Notes: generated by a model from the letters alone, not told the origin. A DNA stretch of 64,000 bases from Leptospirales bacterium (GCA_013297885.1 JAAFIR010000010.1:62001-126000), one strand, 5' to 3'. Positions 25,288 through 34,184 are shown, counted from the first letter of the stretch. A program made the numbers and translations.

Positions 25288-26804
25288 TATTTACCTCGAA
25301 ATAACAAAGTGACTTTTCCTAGTTTAATTTCATCAAAATCATAAAGTGGTTTTGGTCTGAGAAGTTTTGTTCCGTTTAAAACTACACCAACTTTTGAAAC
25401 TGTATCAAAAATAACAAAAACATTTTTTACTTTTTTTATTTTAGCATGCATTGGACTAACTGAATTATCCAATAAAACTAAATCATTTGAAGCTGAATTT
25501 CCAATTGTTACTTCATCTTTGTTAATTGTAAATTGTCTTCCAGGATTTGGTCCTTCTTTAATTATTAAAACACCTTTATCATATTTTTCAGAATTATTTA
25601 ACACATCTACTGCAATATGAGAAGCCGTGGAATCATTGGTTTTTTTTTCGCTAATTGGATTATAATTATAAAGCGTATTATTAAAATCTTGTTCTTCAAT
25701 TAATTCTTCTTTTTTACTTGAATAATTTTCAAAACTAGAAAAATCTTCATCATCATTTAAAAGATTTTCATGATAGTATAAATCGTTTTTTAGTAGTTCT
25801 TCTTCTCTTAATTTTAATTCTTCATTTCGTTTTCTTTTCCTAATTTGTTCACTTACAATATATAAAATCACTAAACAAATAAATAAGACAACAAACATAA
25901 AAGTATAAAAAAATTCTATATTTGAAAATTTAGATTTAATAAAGTGATAACCAGAAATTTCATAATTTGATTTAATTTCTGATTTTCCAATTTTTAAACT
26001 TAAATCTATTTTTGTTTTTTTAAATAAATTTGCTGATTCTGAAAAAGAAGATTTATATTCTAAAACTGGTAAAGATTTTCTAAAATCATAAAGTTTTGAC
26101 TGTATTTCAGTAACCGATTTATTTTTATCAAAAGGATAATATTCTCCACCGGTGTATTCTGCTATTGCTAAAAACTTTTCATCATAAACAGAATACAAAT
26201 GAATAGGTTGATTTTGTTTTCTAGATTTTTCAACTAAAGTAGAAATTTTTTCATCGTCTTGAGTTGGAGTGTCCACACCAAATACTAAAATTAAATTTGG
26301 AAGATCATTTTCGTTCGTTTGAGAAAGAAGAAAATTAAGAGAACTAATAATTCTATTTCCTTTTGCAGATGAAATTGTTTCAAGTTTTGAAATTGCTTCC
26401 TGTTTATTTAAATTTGAACTTAGAAAATAAGTATCGTTTCCAAAAACTTGAATTCCAACACGATCATCTTTTGATAAACTTTGAATCAAAAGAACAGACA
26501 TTTGTTTTATATACTCTAATTTTTTTGTGTCATCAGTTGCTTGGATTGATAAAAATAATTTAATAGGTCGAAGTTGATTCTTTTTAAGAATGGCAAATGA
26601 GTGAATATTTTTGGTTATACCATCTCTTGTTTCTTGAATAGAAATGTTTTCACCTTGAATTGGCTTTAACTTATTTTCTGTAACATTCAATTGAACAAGT
26701 GGAAATTGTTCTAAGTCAACCTGTTCCAATTTTACTTTGGATTCTGAATAAATGGAACTTATAAATAAAAATAGAAACGCTTTAAAAAACAAAATGACCC
26801 TCAA
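25287..26804 (-). CDS. VWA-like and FHA-domain membrane protein
   Basis: 505 residues. A signal peptide is followed by an extracytoplasmic region of about 270 residues with a von Willebrand A-like fold (LFLSIQATDDT at the metal-site position, VGIQVFGND, LILVFGVDTP). The metal-site motif is degenerate. One membrane helix lies near 295-315, and the C-terminal FHA domain (VTIGNSASNDLVLLDNSVSPMHAKI) lies in the cytoplasm, where it would bind phosphothreonine. The start is TTG 26804, overlapping the ABC gene's stop. The design suggests signalling across the membrane. Confidence 0.75.
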   Translation of the reverse strand: MRVILFFKAFLFLFISSIYSESKVKLEQVDLEQFPLVQLNVTENKLKPIQGENISIQETRDGITKNIHSFAILKKNQLRPIKLFLSIQATDDTKKLEYIKQMSVLLIQSLSKDDRVGIQVFGNDTYFLSSNLNKQEAISKLETISSAKGNRIISSLNFLLSQTNENDLPNLILVFGVDTPTQDDEKISTLVEKSRKQNQPIHLYSVYDEKFLAIAEYTGGEYYPFDKNKSVTEIQSKLYDFRKSLPVLEYKSSFSESANLFKKTKIDLSLKIGKSEIKSNYEISGYHFIKSKFSNIEFFYTFMFVVLFICLVILYIVSEQIRKRKRNEELKLREEELLKNDLYYHENLLNDDEDFSSFENYSSKKEELIEEQDFNNTLYNYNPISEKKTNDSTASHIAVDVLNNSEKYDKGVLIIKEGPNPGRQFTINKDEVTIGNSASNDLVLLDNSVSPMHAKIKKVKNVFVIFDTVSKVGVVLNGTKLLRPKPLYDFDEIKLGKVTLLFRGK

Positions 26805-27550
26805 CCAAAAATAAAATTTTTAGAATACTCGAAATTAATTTTATATAAGTTTGCCTTTAGTAAAGTGATTTTTTCAAGTATTTCTCCACTTTTCAAAATA
26901 CTTACTTCATCAGATAAATTACGAATGATTCTTGGATCATGGCTGACTAAAAGGATTGAATTCAAAAAACTTTTATATGATTCAATTAAAAATTCTAGAA
27001 TTTCTTTTTCCGAATTAGAATCTAATGCAGTTGTCGGCTCATCTGCTAATAAAATCTCTGGCTCCAAAACTGAACAAATTTGGATGATAATTCTTTGTTT
27101 TTCCCCACCAGAAAGATTTTTTGGAAATAAGTCAAATTTTTTTTCAAAATCTCTGATGTTAATTTTCTCCCAAAGTTCAAGAATTTTTTTCTTGGAGGCA
27201 AATTCTTTTTTTTTAATTTTAAAATAATCTTTTACTTGTTCACCAATTGGAATATAAGGATGAAAAACCCTTGATGGATTTTGAGGAATTAGGGCAATTT
27301 TATTTCCTCTTAAAAGTTGAAATTCTTTTTCTGAATATAGAGAATAATTTTTTCCTAAGATATCAAATTTATCATATTTCAGAATTGAATTTGGAATTTT
27401 AATTCCTAAAATTAAATTTAATAAAGTTGATTTGCCTGAACCACTTTCACCCACAAATGAATGAATGGTTTTTTTTTGTAATACAAAATCTATATTTTTT
27501 AGAATATATCTTTCACCAATTTTTAAACTTAAATTTTTAATTTTTATCAT
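26801..27550 (-). CDS. ABC transporter ATP-binding protein, peptide-importer (DppD/OppD) type
   Basis: 249 residues. Walker A GESGSGKST, Q-loop IPQNPSRVFHP, signature LSGGEKQR, Walker B ILLADEPTTALD, and switch His in SHD are present. The DDDxPxxxFxP-like Q-loop context and overall likeness point to the dipeptide/nickel family. It lacks the C-terminal oligopeptide extension, and no permease or binding protein is adjacent, so it is an orphan whose partner is unknown. Four-base overlap with the FHA gene. Confidence 0.8.
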   Translation of the reverse strand: MIKIKNLSLKIGERYILKNIDFVLQKKTIHSFVGESGSGKSTLLNLILGIKIPNSILKYDKFDILGKNYSLYSEKEFQLLRGNKIALIPQNPSRVFHPYIPIGEQVKDYFKIKKKEFASKKKILELWEKINIRDFEKKFDLFPKNLSGGEKQRIIIQICSVLEPEILLADEPTTALDSNSEKEILEFLIESYKSFLNSILLVSHDPRIIRNLSDEVSILKSGEILEKITLLKANLYKINFEYSKNFIFG

Positions 27551-28289
27551 TTAAAATCATTTTTTTTATATCTTCTATTTTTTCTAAAAATTCAAATCTT
27601 GCTTCTTCAAAATTATACAAATTAAAATTTTTTGTATTTGGATTCATCTCAGATGAATTAACTCCTTGATTTAAAAAAAATAATTCATCTGAAATAATTC
27701 TTTTTTGTTTTTTTGTGGTATTATCAATAAATAAATTCTTAAAACTATCTGATTCAGTAATCAAAAGTAAAGCAATTGAGTTTGGTTTTAACTTTAAAAA
27801 TAATAATTCTTTAAAAAATTTATCCCATAATAAAACTTCTTTCCAAGAAAATTTATTTTTTTCTTCTAAAAGTTCTAAAGATTTTTCTGTTAATTTGAGA
27901 TTAGAAAATTTTGAAAGAAAAGATTTTAAATTTGAATGTTCTAATCTAATTGCACGATTAAGTTCAGCTTCTGAAACTTGAATGAGACCAGTAATTTTTT
28001 TATCTTGGTTTAACTGCAAATGATTCATTGTGCTAATGATAATGGAATACTCAATACCTGATTTTTCTTTTCCTTCTATTCGGTAAAGACCAGTTGCTGA
28101 TTTTAAAACTTTATAATTTTCTTTTTTTACAATTTCTCCAGAATTAATTTTTGATGTGAGTAGAAATTCTCCAAGTTTATCTTTTAATTCATTTAATTCA
28201 ACTTCAAAACCTTTTGGTTTTTTTTTTGGTTTTTCAGATTTTATTTCTTCTTTAGTATTTTTTCTAAAAAGCTTTTTTAAAAATTTCAT
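27537..28289 (-). CDS. Hypothetical cytoplasmic protein, 250 residues
   Basis: Strongly basic N-terminus (FLKKLFRKNTKEEIKSEKPKKKPKG), then an alpha/beta-looking body with no motif I recognise (SATGLYRIEGKEKSGIEYSIIISTMN, NSIALLLITESDSFKNLF). GGAGGG lies just before the ATG at 28289. It overlaps the ABC gene by 14 bases and the glycosyltransferase by four, so it belongs to the operon. Function unknown. Confidence 0.6.
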   Translation of the reverse strand: MKFLKKLFRKNTKEEIKSEKPKKKPKGFEVELNELKDKLGEFLLTSKINSGEIVKKENYKVLKSATGLYRIEGKEKSGIEYSIIISTMNHLQLNQDKKITGLIQVSEAELNRAIRLEHSNLKSFLSKFSNLKLTEKSLELLEEKNKFSWKEVLLWDKFFKELLFLKLKPNSIALLLITESDSFKNLFIDNTTKKQKRIISDELFFLNQGVNSSEMNPNTKNFNLYNFEEARFEFLEKIEDIKKMILNDKN

Positions 28290-29107
28290 TTTTTCCCTCC
28301 ATAATCCATTCTTAAATTAGAAGGTCTTTTTATATATTTTTTTTCTAATTCATAAATTTTAGCTTCTTTTAAAAAAGCAGAATATGAAGAAGAAATCGCT
28401 ATTACAAAACCTTGCAAACCATCAAGAACTCCTAATTTAAAAATATAAATTTCTAAAAATTTGATAAATGGTTTTGTTATCAAATTAAGAGTATTAAATT
28501 TTTTATTTTTATGAAAACGAGTAAAAGCAACAATAGAAGAAAATTTATTTATTGTATCTACTTGATGAGTTAAATCTTTAAAGCTATAATGAATGATGTC
28601 TGAATGAATTTTTTTTCCTACACCTTGAATCTCGATATAATCGTGTGGATTCTCACCTGTCCAAAAAGCTTTTTCTTTTTTAAAAAAACGATATTTATAT
28701 TGTGGGTACCAACCAGAGTGTTTAATAAATTTTCCCATATGAAAAGTGAGTCTTCTAATTTTATAACCGTCTATATTAGGATTTTCTAATATAATATTTT
28801 TTATTTCAGCCATTAATTCTTTACTTGCTCTTTCATCTGCATCTAGGCTTAAAATCCACTCCCCGCGACAGAGTTTGATAGCATCATTTTTTTGTTCAAT
28901 ATGACCTTTAAAATCTTGATTAAAAAATTTCACTTTTTTAAATTTGGAAGCTATTTTTTTTGTATTATCATTTGAATTTGAATCTAGAACAAGAATTTCA
29001 TCAGCAATTTCCACAACAGATTCAATACAGGCTTTAATATTTTTTTCTTCATTAAAAGTGATGATTGCGACTGAAAATTTAATTTTGTTCTTTTCAAGTT
29101 TCTGCAT
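28286..29107 (-). CDS. Glycosyltransferase family 2, LPS-core (WaaE/KdtX) type
   Basis: About 273 residues from ATG 29107. I chose this start because AAAGG precedes it and because the upstream ATG at 29149 would overlap the divergent gene's start. GT-A motifs are clear: SVAIITFNEEKNIKACIES, VLDSNSNDNT, and the metal-binding SLDADERAS. The C-terminal half (HSGWYPQYKYRFF, HDYIEI, HYSFKDLTHQV) is typical of the LPS-core family that adds sugars to the inner core. It is divergent from the O-antigen ligase gene and heads the minus-strand operon. Confidence 0.82.
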   Translation of the reverse strand: MQKLEKNKIKFSVAIITFNEEKNIKACIESVVEIADEILVLDSNSNDNTKKIASKFKKVKFFNQDFKGHIEQKNDAIKLCRGEWILSLDADERASKELMAEIKNIILENPNIDGYKIRRLTFHMGKFIKHSGWYPQYKYRFFKKEKAFWTGENPHDYIEIQGVGKKIHSDIIHYSFKDLTHQVDTINKFSSIVAFTRFHKNKKFNTLNLITKPFIKFLEIYIFKLGVLDGLQGFVIAISSSYSAFLKEAKIYELEKKYIKRPSNLRMDYGGKK

Positions 29108-29128
29108 ACCAAATACCTTTGCCTTAAA

Positions 29129-31048
29129 ATGAGAATTTTTAGTTTTCATCTATTTTTTTTGTTCTTGGTGAGTTTTCCGCTTTCGATCACAATTAGCCAA
29201 GCTTCTTTAATACTTAGTACATTCTTTTTTTTAGTCGAGTCTTATAAAGAAAAAAAGTTAAATAGGAGTTTTTTTCCAGATATTTTTTTTATTTCATTAG
29301 GAATTTATTTAAGCCTTATACCTTCAATTTTTGCAAATTTATTTCATTATACTGATTTTAAAAAAATTTTTTCACATTCAGAGATTTCAGATTTTTGGAT
29401 GTGTTTTGCAATTTTGCCAAGTTATCATTTTTATAAAGATGAAATGCTTAGAAAAAAAATACACTTTGCACTAAAAATTTCATTCAGCATAATTTTAATC
29501 TCAGGTATAATCTCGATTTTTACCCCTTTTAGACTTGGACAATTTATTTCAAATGGATTCAAAGTGAATGATGGAGATAGACTTCAACATTTTGCAGGAG
29601 ATTTTTTTGGAAGATTCACTTATTTACCACTCGGAATGTTAAATACTCATTTGAGTTTTGGAGGAATATTAGGTTTAGCTTATGTAGGAATTTTAATTTT
29701 TATAAAAAATTCTTTTAGAAAATTTACACTACTTAAAAAAATTTTATATTCTTTATTTATTTTATTATTTTCAATTTTAATTTTTTTTAATCAAAGCAGA
29801 TCTATTTGGCTTGGAATATTTTTTAGTTTTGTAATTTATATTTATAAAGAAAAAATTAATATTAAAAAAATAATTTTACCGGTAACATTAATTTTACTTA
29901 TTTTTTTTGGAGTTATTTATAAAAAAAATTGGTTAATTCAAAGAGCATTTGGTGAAAGTTTGAAAAACTCCACTGAAAATCAAAGACATTATATTTATAA
30001 ACATTCATTAAATATCATTTTTTCAAATCCCATATTTGGAGTGGGGGCAAATCGTTTTTCTGAAGTTCATAAAAATTTTTCTCTTGATGAAGTTTTAGAA
30101 AAACAAGAAATTTGGTATGAAACTGAAATTACACCTCGCCAACATGCACATCATGATTTAATTCATTTTTATTCTATCGGTGGAATTTTTAGTTTTTTAA
30201 TTTATTTACTATTTTGGATTTATTTACTAAGTCATTATTTCCGTGAAGAAAAAACTAATTATTTATTTTTAGGAATTTTTTCGATTTTTATTGGTGGATT
30301 TTTTCAATGTTTTATTTTGGATGATGAAGTTGCACTTCCTTTTTTTGCTTTTGTGGGAATGTTTTTTTCAGATCATTCAAATATAAAATTTAAACGTAAA
30401 AGAAATAATACTTTTCAAGTCGAATCTATTCAATATTTTTCTTATTTAAGATATAAATTCAAATTAGAAAAAAAAGCTATAATTTTAATCATCAGTTTTT
30501 TTATTTTTTCATTATCAGTTTTATGTATAATCGCTTATAAAAATAATTCAATAATCAGAAAAATTGAAACAAAAAATTCTGAAGATAGAATGCTGATTAG
30601 AAAAACTTTAAAAAATGAATTGATTCAATTTCCAACTTCTAAGATGAATTCATATTCAGACCAAATTATCATTTCAGGATGTTTAACTCATTATTTTAAT
30701 AAAAAACCAGAAATTAGAAAAGATGCATTTAAAATTAAAATGACTTTAGATGAAAAATCAAAAAATCCTCCAAAGTATGTAAAAATTTTTGTTTATGAAA
30801 GAGATGCCTTTGATCAAGATAAACTTTATAAGGTTCATACTAGAAAAAAATTAGATTTAGAATTTGAATTTGCAATTTATCAAAACGAAAATCATTTTGA
30901 GCTAAAAGAAATTTATTCAAAACAAGAATCAAAAAACTTTCCTGATAATATTTATTTTAGAGATTTTGGATTTTTTTTTGGAGGATTTGATCCAAGCCAA
31001 GAAAATTTTGATTTTCCTAAAATAGATTTTGGAAAAAATTGTAATTAG
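29129..31048 (+). CDS. O-antigen ligase-like (Wzy/WaaL family) membrane protein
   Basis: 639 residues. About ten membrane helices lie in the first 420 residues. The large periplasmic loop holds FGVGANRFSEVHKNF and RQHAHHDLIHFYSIGGIFSF, the pattern shared by O-antigen ligases and polymerases. After another helix (near 455-475), a soluble C-terminal domain of about 160 residues follows (FPTSKMNSYSDQIIISGCL), which is an extension unlike most ligases. It joins O-antigen to lipid A-core or polymerises it. The neighbouring LPS-type glycosyltransferase fits. Confidence 0.75.
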   Translation: MRIFSFHLFFLFLVSFPLSITISQASLILSTFFFLVESYKEKKLNRSFFPDIFFISLGIYLSLIPSIFANLFHYTDFKKIFSHSEISDFWMCFAILPSYHFYKDEMLRKKIHFALKISFSIILISGIISIFTPFRLGQFISNGFKVNDGDRLQHFAGDFFGRFTYLPLGMLNTHLSFGGILGLAYVGILIFIKNSFRKFTLLKKILYSLFILLFSILIFFNQSRSIWLGIFFSFVIYIYKEKINIKKIILPVTLILLIFFGVIYKKNWLIQRAFGESLKNSTENQRHYIYKHSLNIIFSNPIFGVGANRFSEVHKNFSLDEVLEKQEIWYETEITPRQHAHHDLIHFYSIGGIFSFLIYLLFWIYLLSHYFREEKTNYLFLGIFSIFIGGFFQCFILDDEVALPFFAFVGMFFSDHSNIKFKRKRNNTFQVESIQYFSYLRYKFKLEKKAIILIISFFIFSLSVLCIIAYKNNSIIRKIETKNSEDRMLIRKTLKNELIQFPTSKMNSYSDQIIISGCLTHYFNKKPEIRKDAFKIKMTLDEKSKNPPKYVKIFVYERDAFDQDKLYKVHTRKKLDLEFEFAIYQNENHFELKEIYSKQESKNFPDNIYFRDFGFFFGGFDPSQENFDFPKIDFGKNCN

Positions 31049-31142
31049 TTTTTTTCATTGAGATGACTCATACTAATAAATTGTTCCTTTTAATATAAAT
31101 TCAATACAACAGGGTAAAGTTTTTTATTTCAAATCCGAGAAT

Positions 31143-31193
31143 GAATCTAAGATAGATTCTTCTCTTGACAGGGCTAATCTATTTAAAATTATG
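31143..31193 (+). promoter_or_regulatory. Promoter and upstream dyad for tRNA-Met
   Basis: A perfect 7-3-7 palindrome GAATCTA-AGA-TAGATTC (31143-31159) lies five bases before a consensus TTGACA (31165-31170). A weak -10 (ATTATG, 31188-31193) follows after 17 bases, and the tRNA begins at 31203. The dyad could be an operator or a transcription-factor site. Confidence 0.45.
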
Positions 31194-31202
31194 TTCTTGA
31201 AC

Positions 31203-31276
31203 GGCGACATAGCTCAGCTGGTTAGAGCAATGGAATCATAATCCACAGGTCCGGGGTTCGAATCCCTGTGTCGCTA
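31203..31276 (+). tRNA. tRNA-Met (anticodon CAT)
   Basis: Acceptor GGCGACA pairs with TGTCGCT (G-T at the first pair). D arm GCTC/GAGC, anticodon loop ATCATAA, T arm CGGGG-TTCGAAT-CCCTG (one wobble), discriminator A. The top pair of the anticodon stem is an A-C mismatch. The lack of three G-C pairs in that stem argues against an initiator tRNA. An Ile-CAT (lysidine) tRNA cannot be fully excluded. Confidence 0.93.
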
Positions 31277-31295
31277 GATTCTATAGGAGTCAACT

Positions 31296-31592
31296 TTGAA
31301 AAAAAGCATTACCCTAATATGTTTCACCATTTCCCTTTTTGTAACTTCAAATATTTTTGCAAATGAACAATGTAAACCTGCATGTGATAAATTTTTAGAA
31401 TGTACAAAAGATATGAACAAAGGCAAATCAGCAACTGCAGCAGATATTAAAAAACTCACTGATGGTTGTATGAACACATGTAAGAAAAAAACAAGAGAAG
31501 TTCTTGGATGTTTTGCTACTTCAAGTAGTTCTTGTGTGAGCTTTGCACTTTGTATTCAAAAAAGTTACCAAGCATCAAAAACAACTAAATAA
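31296..31592 (+). CDS. Small secreted Cys-rich protein
   Basis: 98 residues with a signal peptide ending near ...SNIFA. The mature part has eight Cys in an ordered pattern (CKPACDKFLEC, CMNTCKKK, CFATSSSSCVSFALC), probably disulfide-linked. Small Cys-rich exported families of this kind are known from Leptospira, from memory. The start is TTG at 31296, chosen because AGGAG sits six bases before it and no ATG is near. It begins 20 bases after tRNA-Met and may be read through from the tRNA promoter. Confidence 0.75.
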   Translation: MKKSITLICFTISLFVTSNIFANEQCKPACDKFLECTKDMNKGKSATAADIKKLTDGCMNTCKKKTREVLGCFATSSSSCVSFALCIQKSYQASKTTK

Positions 31593-31622
31593 GTTCCAAC
31601 TATTTCCTTAGAGAATCTTTTT

Positions 31623-31663
31623 GTGTCGCATTTAATTTTTTGTTTACATGTTACATGCGACAC
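31623..31663 (+). terminator. Hairpin after the Cys-rich gene
   Basis: GTGTCGCAT (31623-31631) pairs perfectly with ATGCGACAC (31655-31663) across a 23-base AT-rich loop, 31 bases past the stop. It lacks a following T-run, so it may be a processing signal rather than a classic terminator. The rest of the 325-base gap (31664-31917) is AT-rich; an imperfect hairpin around TTATTTACAATT/AATTGTAAAAAATAA lies just before the next ATG at about 31858-31896. Confidence 0.4.
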
Positions 31664-31917
31664 TAGAAAACCTCTTATCTTTAATTAAATATACTCAATT
31701 AAAATTAAATTAAAAATTAATCCTTCTACATTCTTAGTTTTAGATTCTTAAAAAATTTTAGGATATAAATTAAACTTTGGTTTGAGAATAAAAATCTTTA
31801 CTCAAAATTGTCTAACTTTTTTAGTGGGTAGTTTAATAATTGAAATATAAAAGAAAATTATTTACAATTTTTACAAAAATTAATTGTAAAAAATAATTAA
31901 ACAAACTTATTAGATTA

Positions 31918-33084
31918 ATGAAAAATATTTTCTTATGCTTTTTTATTTTAATATTCAATTGTAAAATCAATCCACCTTGTTCAGTTTTGGATTCAACTTG
32001 TAATCCACTTGGTTATTTTATCCCAAACTTAATTAGGTCAAATCAAGTAGCATCCACTCCAACAGGAACGGGAACAGGTACAGGCACTGCGACAGGAACA
32101 GCAACTGGCACTGGAATAGGAACAGCGACTGGAACAGGCACTCCGGCTTCCACAATCACTTTTGCTGGAGTGAGCAATTTAAGAATTCTATCTTCAACTT
32201 CTGTTGAGCTGAGATGGACTGCAGCCACAAGCACTGCTGCTGGAAACATGGAATACAATATATATCGTTCAGCAACATCTGGAACACAAGTTTTCACAAC
32301 CCCAGTTCTAACAGTAAATAATGTCACTACTGCAACAATCACTGGAATCACTGCGAACACAAATAATTATTATGTAGTTCGAGCAAGAGACACTACAGGA
32401 ACAACAGATACAAACACAGCTGAAAGAGGTGCACTCTTTAATGGACTAATAAGATATATTCCACTCGATGCAACACCACTTGCAACTGGGGAGAGGATCG
32501 GGAACCAATCTATATCACAGATAGGAGGTCTAACACCCATAGCAACAGATAGGTTTGGTGTGGCTAATAATGCTTATTTGTTAAATGGAAGTAGTCAATT
32601 CTTTCAATTTAATCAAACCACTCCAACTGCTCTACCAACTGGAAATAATCCTAAAACATTTTGTGCTTGGATTAGAACATCATCTACTAGTCTACAAACC
32701 ATTACTGGATATGGTAATGCCCCACAAGCAAATTTTATGATTGTTCCTATTGATGGATTCATTAGTTTAACTTATGATCAAAGTGGAGGTTTTAATAATC
32801 AATCTACAGCTACCTCAAGTATTACAAATGGAAATTGGAATTTTGTTTGTGTTACAATGCAAAGAACAGCTAATGCTAATGTTTCTACTTTTCAAATTAA
32901 TTCTAATTTTATATCTGAATATGTCAATGCGACTACTGCATTAAATTCAGACAACTCACTACTTGGAACTATTGGACGATTTTCAAGTGCTGCTTCTAAT
33001 TGGTTTAATGGTAATATCGCAGAAGTGTCTATTTGGAATCGTGTTTTGACTCAAGCAGAATTATTGGCTGTGTTTAGGAATTAG
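31918..33084 (+). CDS. LamG/concanavalin-like lipoprotein with Thr-Gly linker
   Basis: 388 residues. The signal peptide ends in IFNC (acceptor Cys15). A linker at about 48-75 is built almost only of Thr, Gly and Ala dipeptides. A fibronectin-III-like domain follows at about 80-165 (VSNLRILSSTSVELRWTAA, YYVVRARDTTG), and a LamG/concanavalin-like domain from about 170 to the end (FCAWIRTSS, WNFVCVTMQRTAN, AEVSIWNRVLTQAELLAVF). Such surface lipoproteins bind sugars or matrix proteins. Amino-acid use (Thr, Ser, Asn, Ala) and higher GC in the linker differ from the neighbours. Confidence 0.75.
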   Translation: MKNIFLCFFILIFNCKINPPCSVLDSTCNPLGYFIPNLIRSNQVASTPTGTGTGTGTATGTATGTGIGTATGTGTPASTITFAGVSNLRILSSTSVELRWTAATSTAAGNMEYNIYRSATSGTQVFTTPVLTVNNVTTATITGITANTNNYYVVRARDTTGTTDTNTAERGALFNGLIRYIPLDATPLATGERIGNQSISQIGGLTPIATDRFGVANNAYLLNGSSQFFQFNQTTPTALPTGNNPKTFCAWIRTSSTSLQTITGYGNAPQANFMIVPIDGFISLTYDQSGGFNNQSTATSSITNGNWNFVCVTMQRTANANVSTFQINSNFISEYVNATTALNSDNSLLGTIGRFSSAASNWFNGNIAEVSIWNRVLTQAELLAVFRN

Positions 33085-33257
33085 TTCCCTTCGACACATT
33101 CGACAGGCTCAGTGCAGGTTGCCTCAGGGAACGGAGATTGTTTGTCGATTATAAATTTGTCATGTTCAAAACTCGAAACCAAGGAATACTATCGTTTATC
33201 AATAGTATCGTAAAACGATAGTAGTAGGATTCTAAGGTCAGAATTTATTCTGACCTT
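33084..33257. repeat. Cluster of three palindromes after the lipoprotein gene
   Basis: First, GTTCCCT ... AGGGAAC enclosing TTCGACACATTCGACAGGCTCAG (33084-33132). Second, TACTATCGTTT ... AAACGATAGTA at 33187-33223. Third, AAGGTCAGAAT-TT-ATTCTGACCTT at 33234-33257. They run directly into repeat copy 6. The 512-base gap from 33085 to 33596 therefore holds nested palindromes and one element; 33408-33596 shows nothing recognisable. Confidence 0.6.
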
Positions 33258-33267
33258 ACTTGCACTA

Positions 33268-33407
33268 GCGAAAAAGATCGAAGTGGGGTCAAAATTTTTT
33301 GAATAAAAAATTTTGACCGTAACTGAGAGCTTGGTTTTTTTGTGGGTCACTGAAGCTCTCGAAGTTCGGCACTGTTAGTAGAATTTGTGCCCACAAAAAA
33401 ATTCGCC
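33268..33407 (+). repeat. Two-hairpin intergenic element, subfamily A, copy 6
   Basis: GCGAAAAAGATCGAAGTGG, hairpin 1 GGTCAAAATTTTTT/AAAAAATTTTGACC (loop GAAT), GTAACTGAGAGCTTGG, hairpin 2 TTTTTTTGTGGG/CCCACAAAAAAA enclosing a small structured core with TTCGGCACTG, then TTCGCC. It lies between converging genes. Confidence 0.83.
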
Positions 33408-33596
33408 TAAAGAAATACAAAACTTTTTGTAATCTGATTAGGAACAAAAGATATCAATGTAACTGAAATTAATTTTGATAATGTTTATTTTTCAAACAAT
33501 TGATTGCCTCAAAGCAAAAAATCTATATTCGATTTTAATAAGTTTTGAAAGTTTGAATTTGTTGGTCGTCTTATTCACTCCATCTCAAAACGTGAA

Positions 33597-34184
33597 TTAT
33601 TGAACTTTCTTCCTCAGTCCAAGTGATCTAAATCGAATACATTCTTTTCTAAAAAAACCAAAAATATAAGACTCTCTTTCTTTATCAAGTCTAGAGTCAA
33701 ATAAAGCTTCTATTTTTTCTGCTTCCATCTTTTTTGAAAGAATTGAATAAAAGCTTTCTTTTGAAAAAGAAAAACTAACTGGTATAAATTGTTTGTTATC
33801 TTTATTTCCAACTGGAATGTAAAGAGTGACACCAGTTGCACAACCAGCAGAATTTCCAATGATTTCGACTACATCATATTCGTTTAAATCAAAATCTTCG
33901 AGATTCGTGTTCAACATATCTTTTGAAGGAATTGCAGAAATTTCTAAAATTGCAAATGCTTCTAAACCTCTTTGGTGGTTATGCATTACAATTGAAGATT
34001 CTGATCCCACATGAATTGATGCATCTCTGAACTTTCCATTTGCAACTTTAGTAATGATTTTTTGTGAAGGGTCACCATTAAAAATCACTTCATTTGGCAT
34101 TGGATTATTTTTTCTGATTAAAACTTGTTTTGGTTGTATGGTGATACAATTATAAAAAGTTAAAAGTAGTATGAGAATTTTCAT
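33597..34184 (-). CDS. Putative lipoprotein, unknown function
   Basis: About 195 residues from ATG 34184, preferred because it overlaps the upstream stop by four bases and because the product then begins with a lipoprotein signal (MKILILLLTFYNC, acceptor Cys13). Longer reading upstream would add an unlikely 19 residues. The mature protein has no motif I recognise; VVEIIGNSAGCATGVTLYIPVG and a C-terminal Arg-rich tail are notable. It is translated together with the TRL-like lipoprotein gene. Confidence 0.6.
   Translation of the reverse strand: MKILILLLTFYNCITIQPKQVLIRKNNPMPNEVIFNGDPSQKIITKVANGKFRDASIHVGSESSIVMHNHQRGLEAFAILEISAIPSKDMLNTNLEDFDLNEYDVVEIIGNSAGCATGVTLYIPVGNKDNKQFIPVSFSFSKESFYSILSKKMEAEKIEALFDSRLDKERESYIFGFFRKECIRFRSLGLRKKVQ

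Noticed and set aside
28286-29149. ATG 29149 as the glycosyltransferase start
   Set aside because: It would overlap the divergent O-antigen ligase start by 21 bases and adds 14 residues before the conserved fold; ATG 29107 has a ribosome site.
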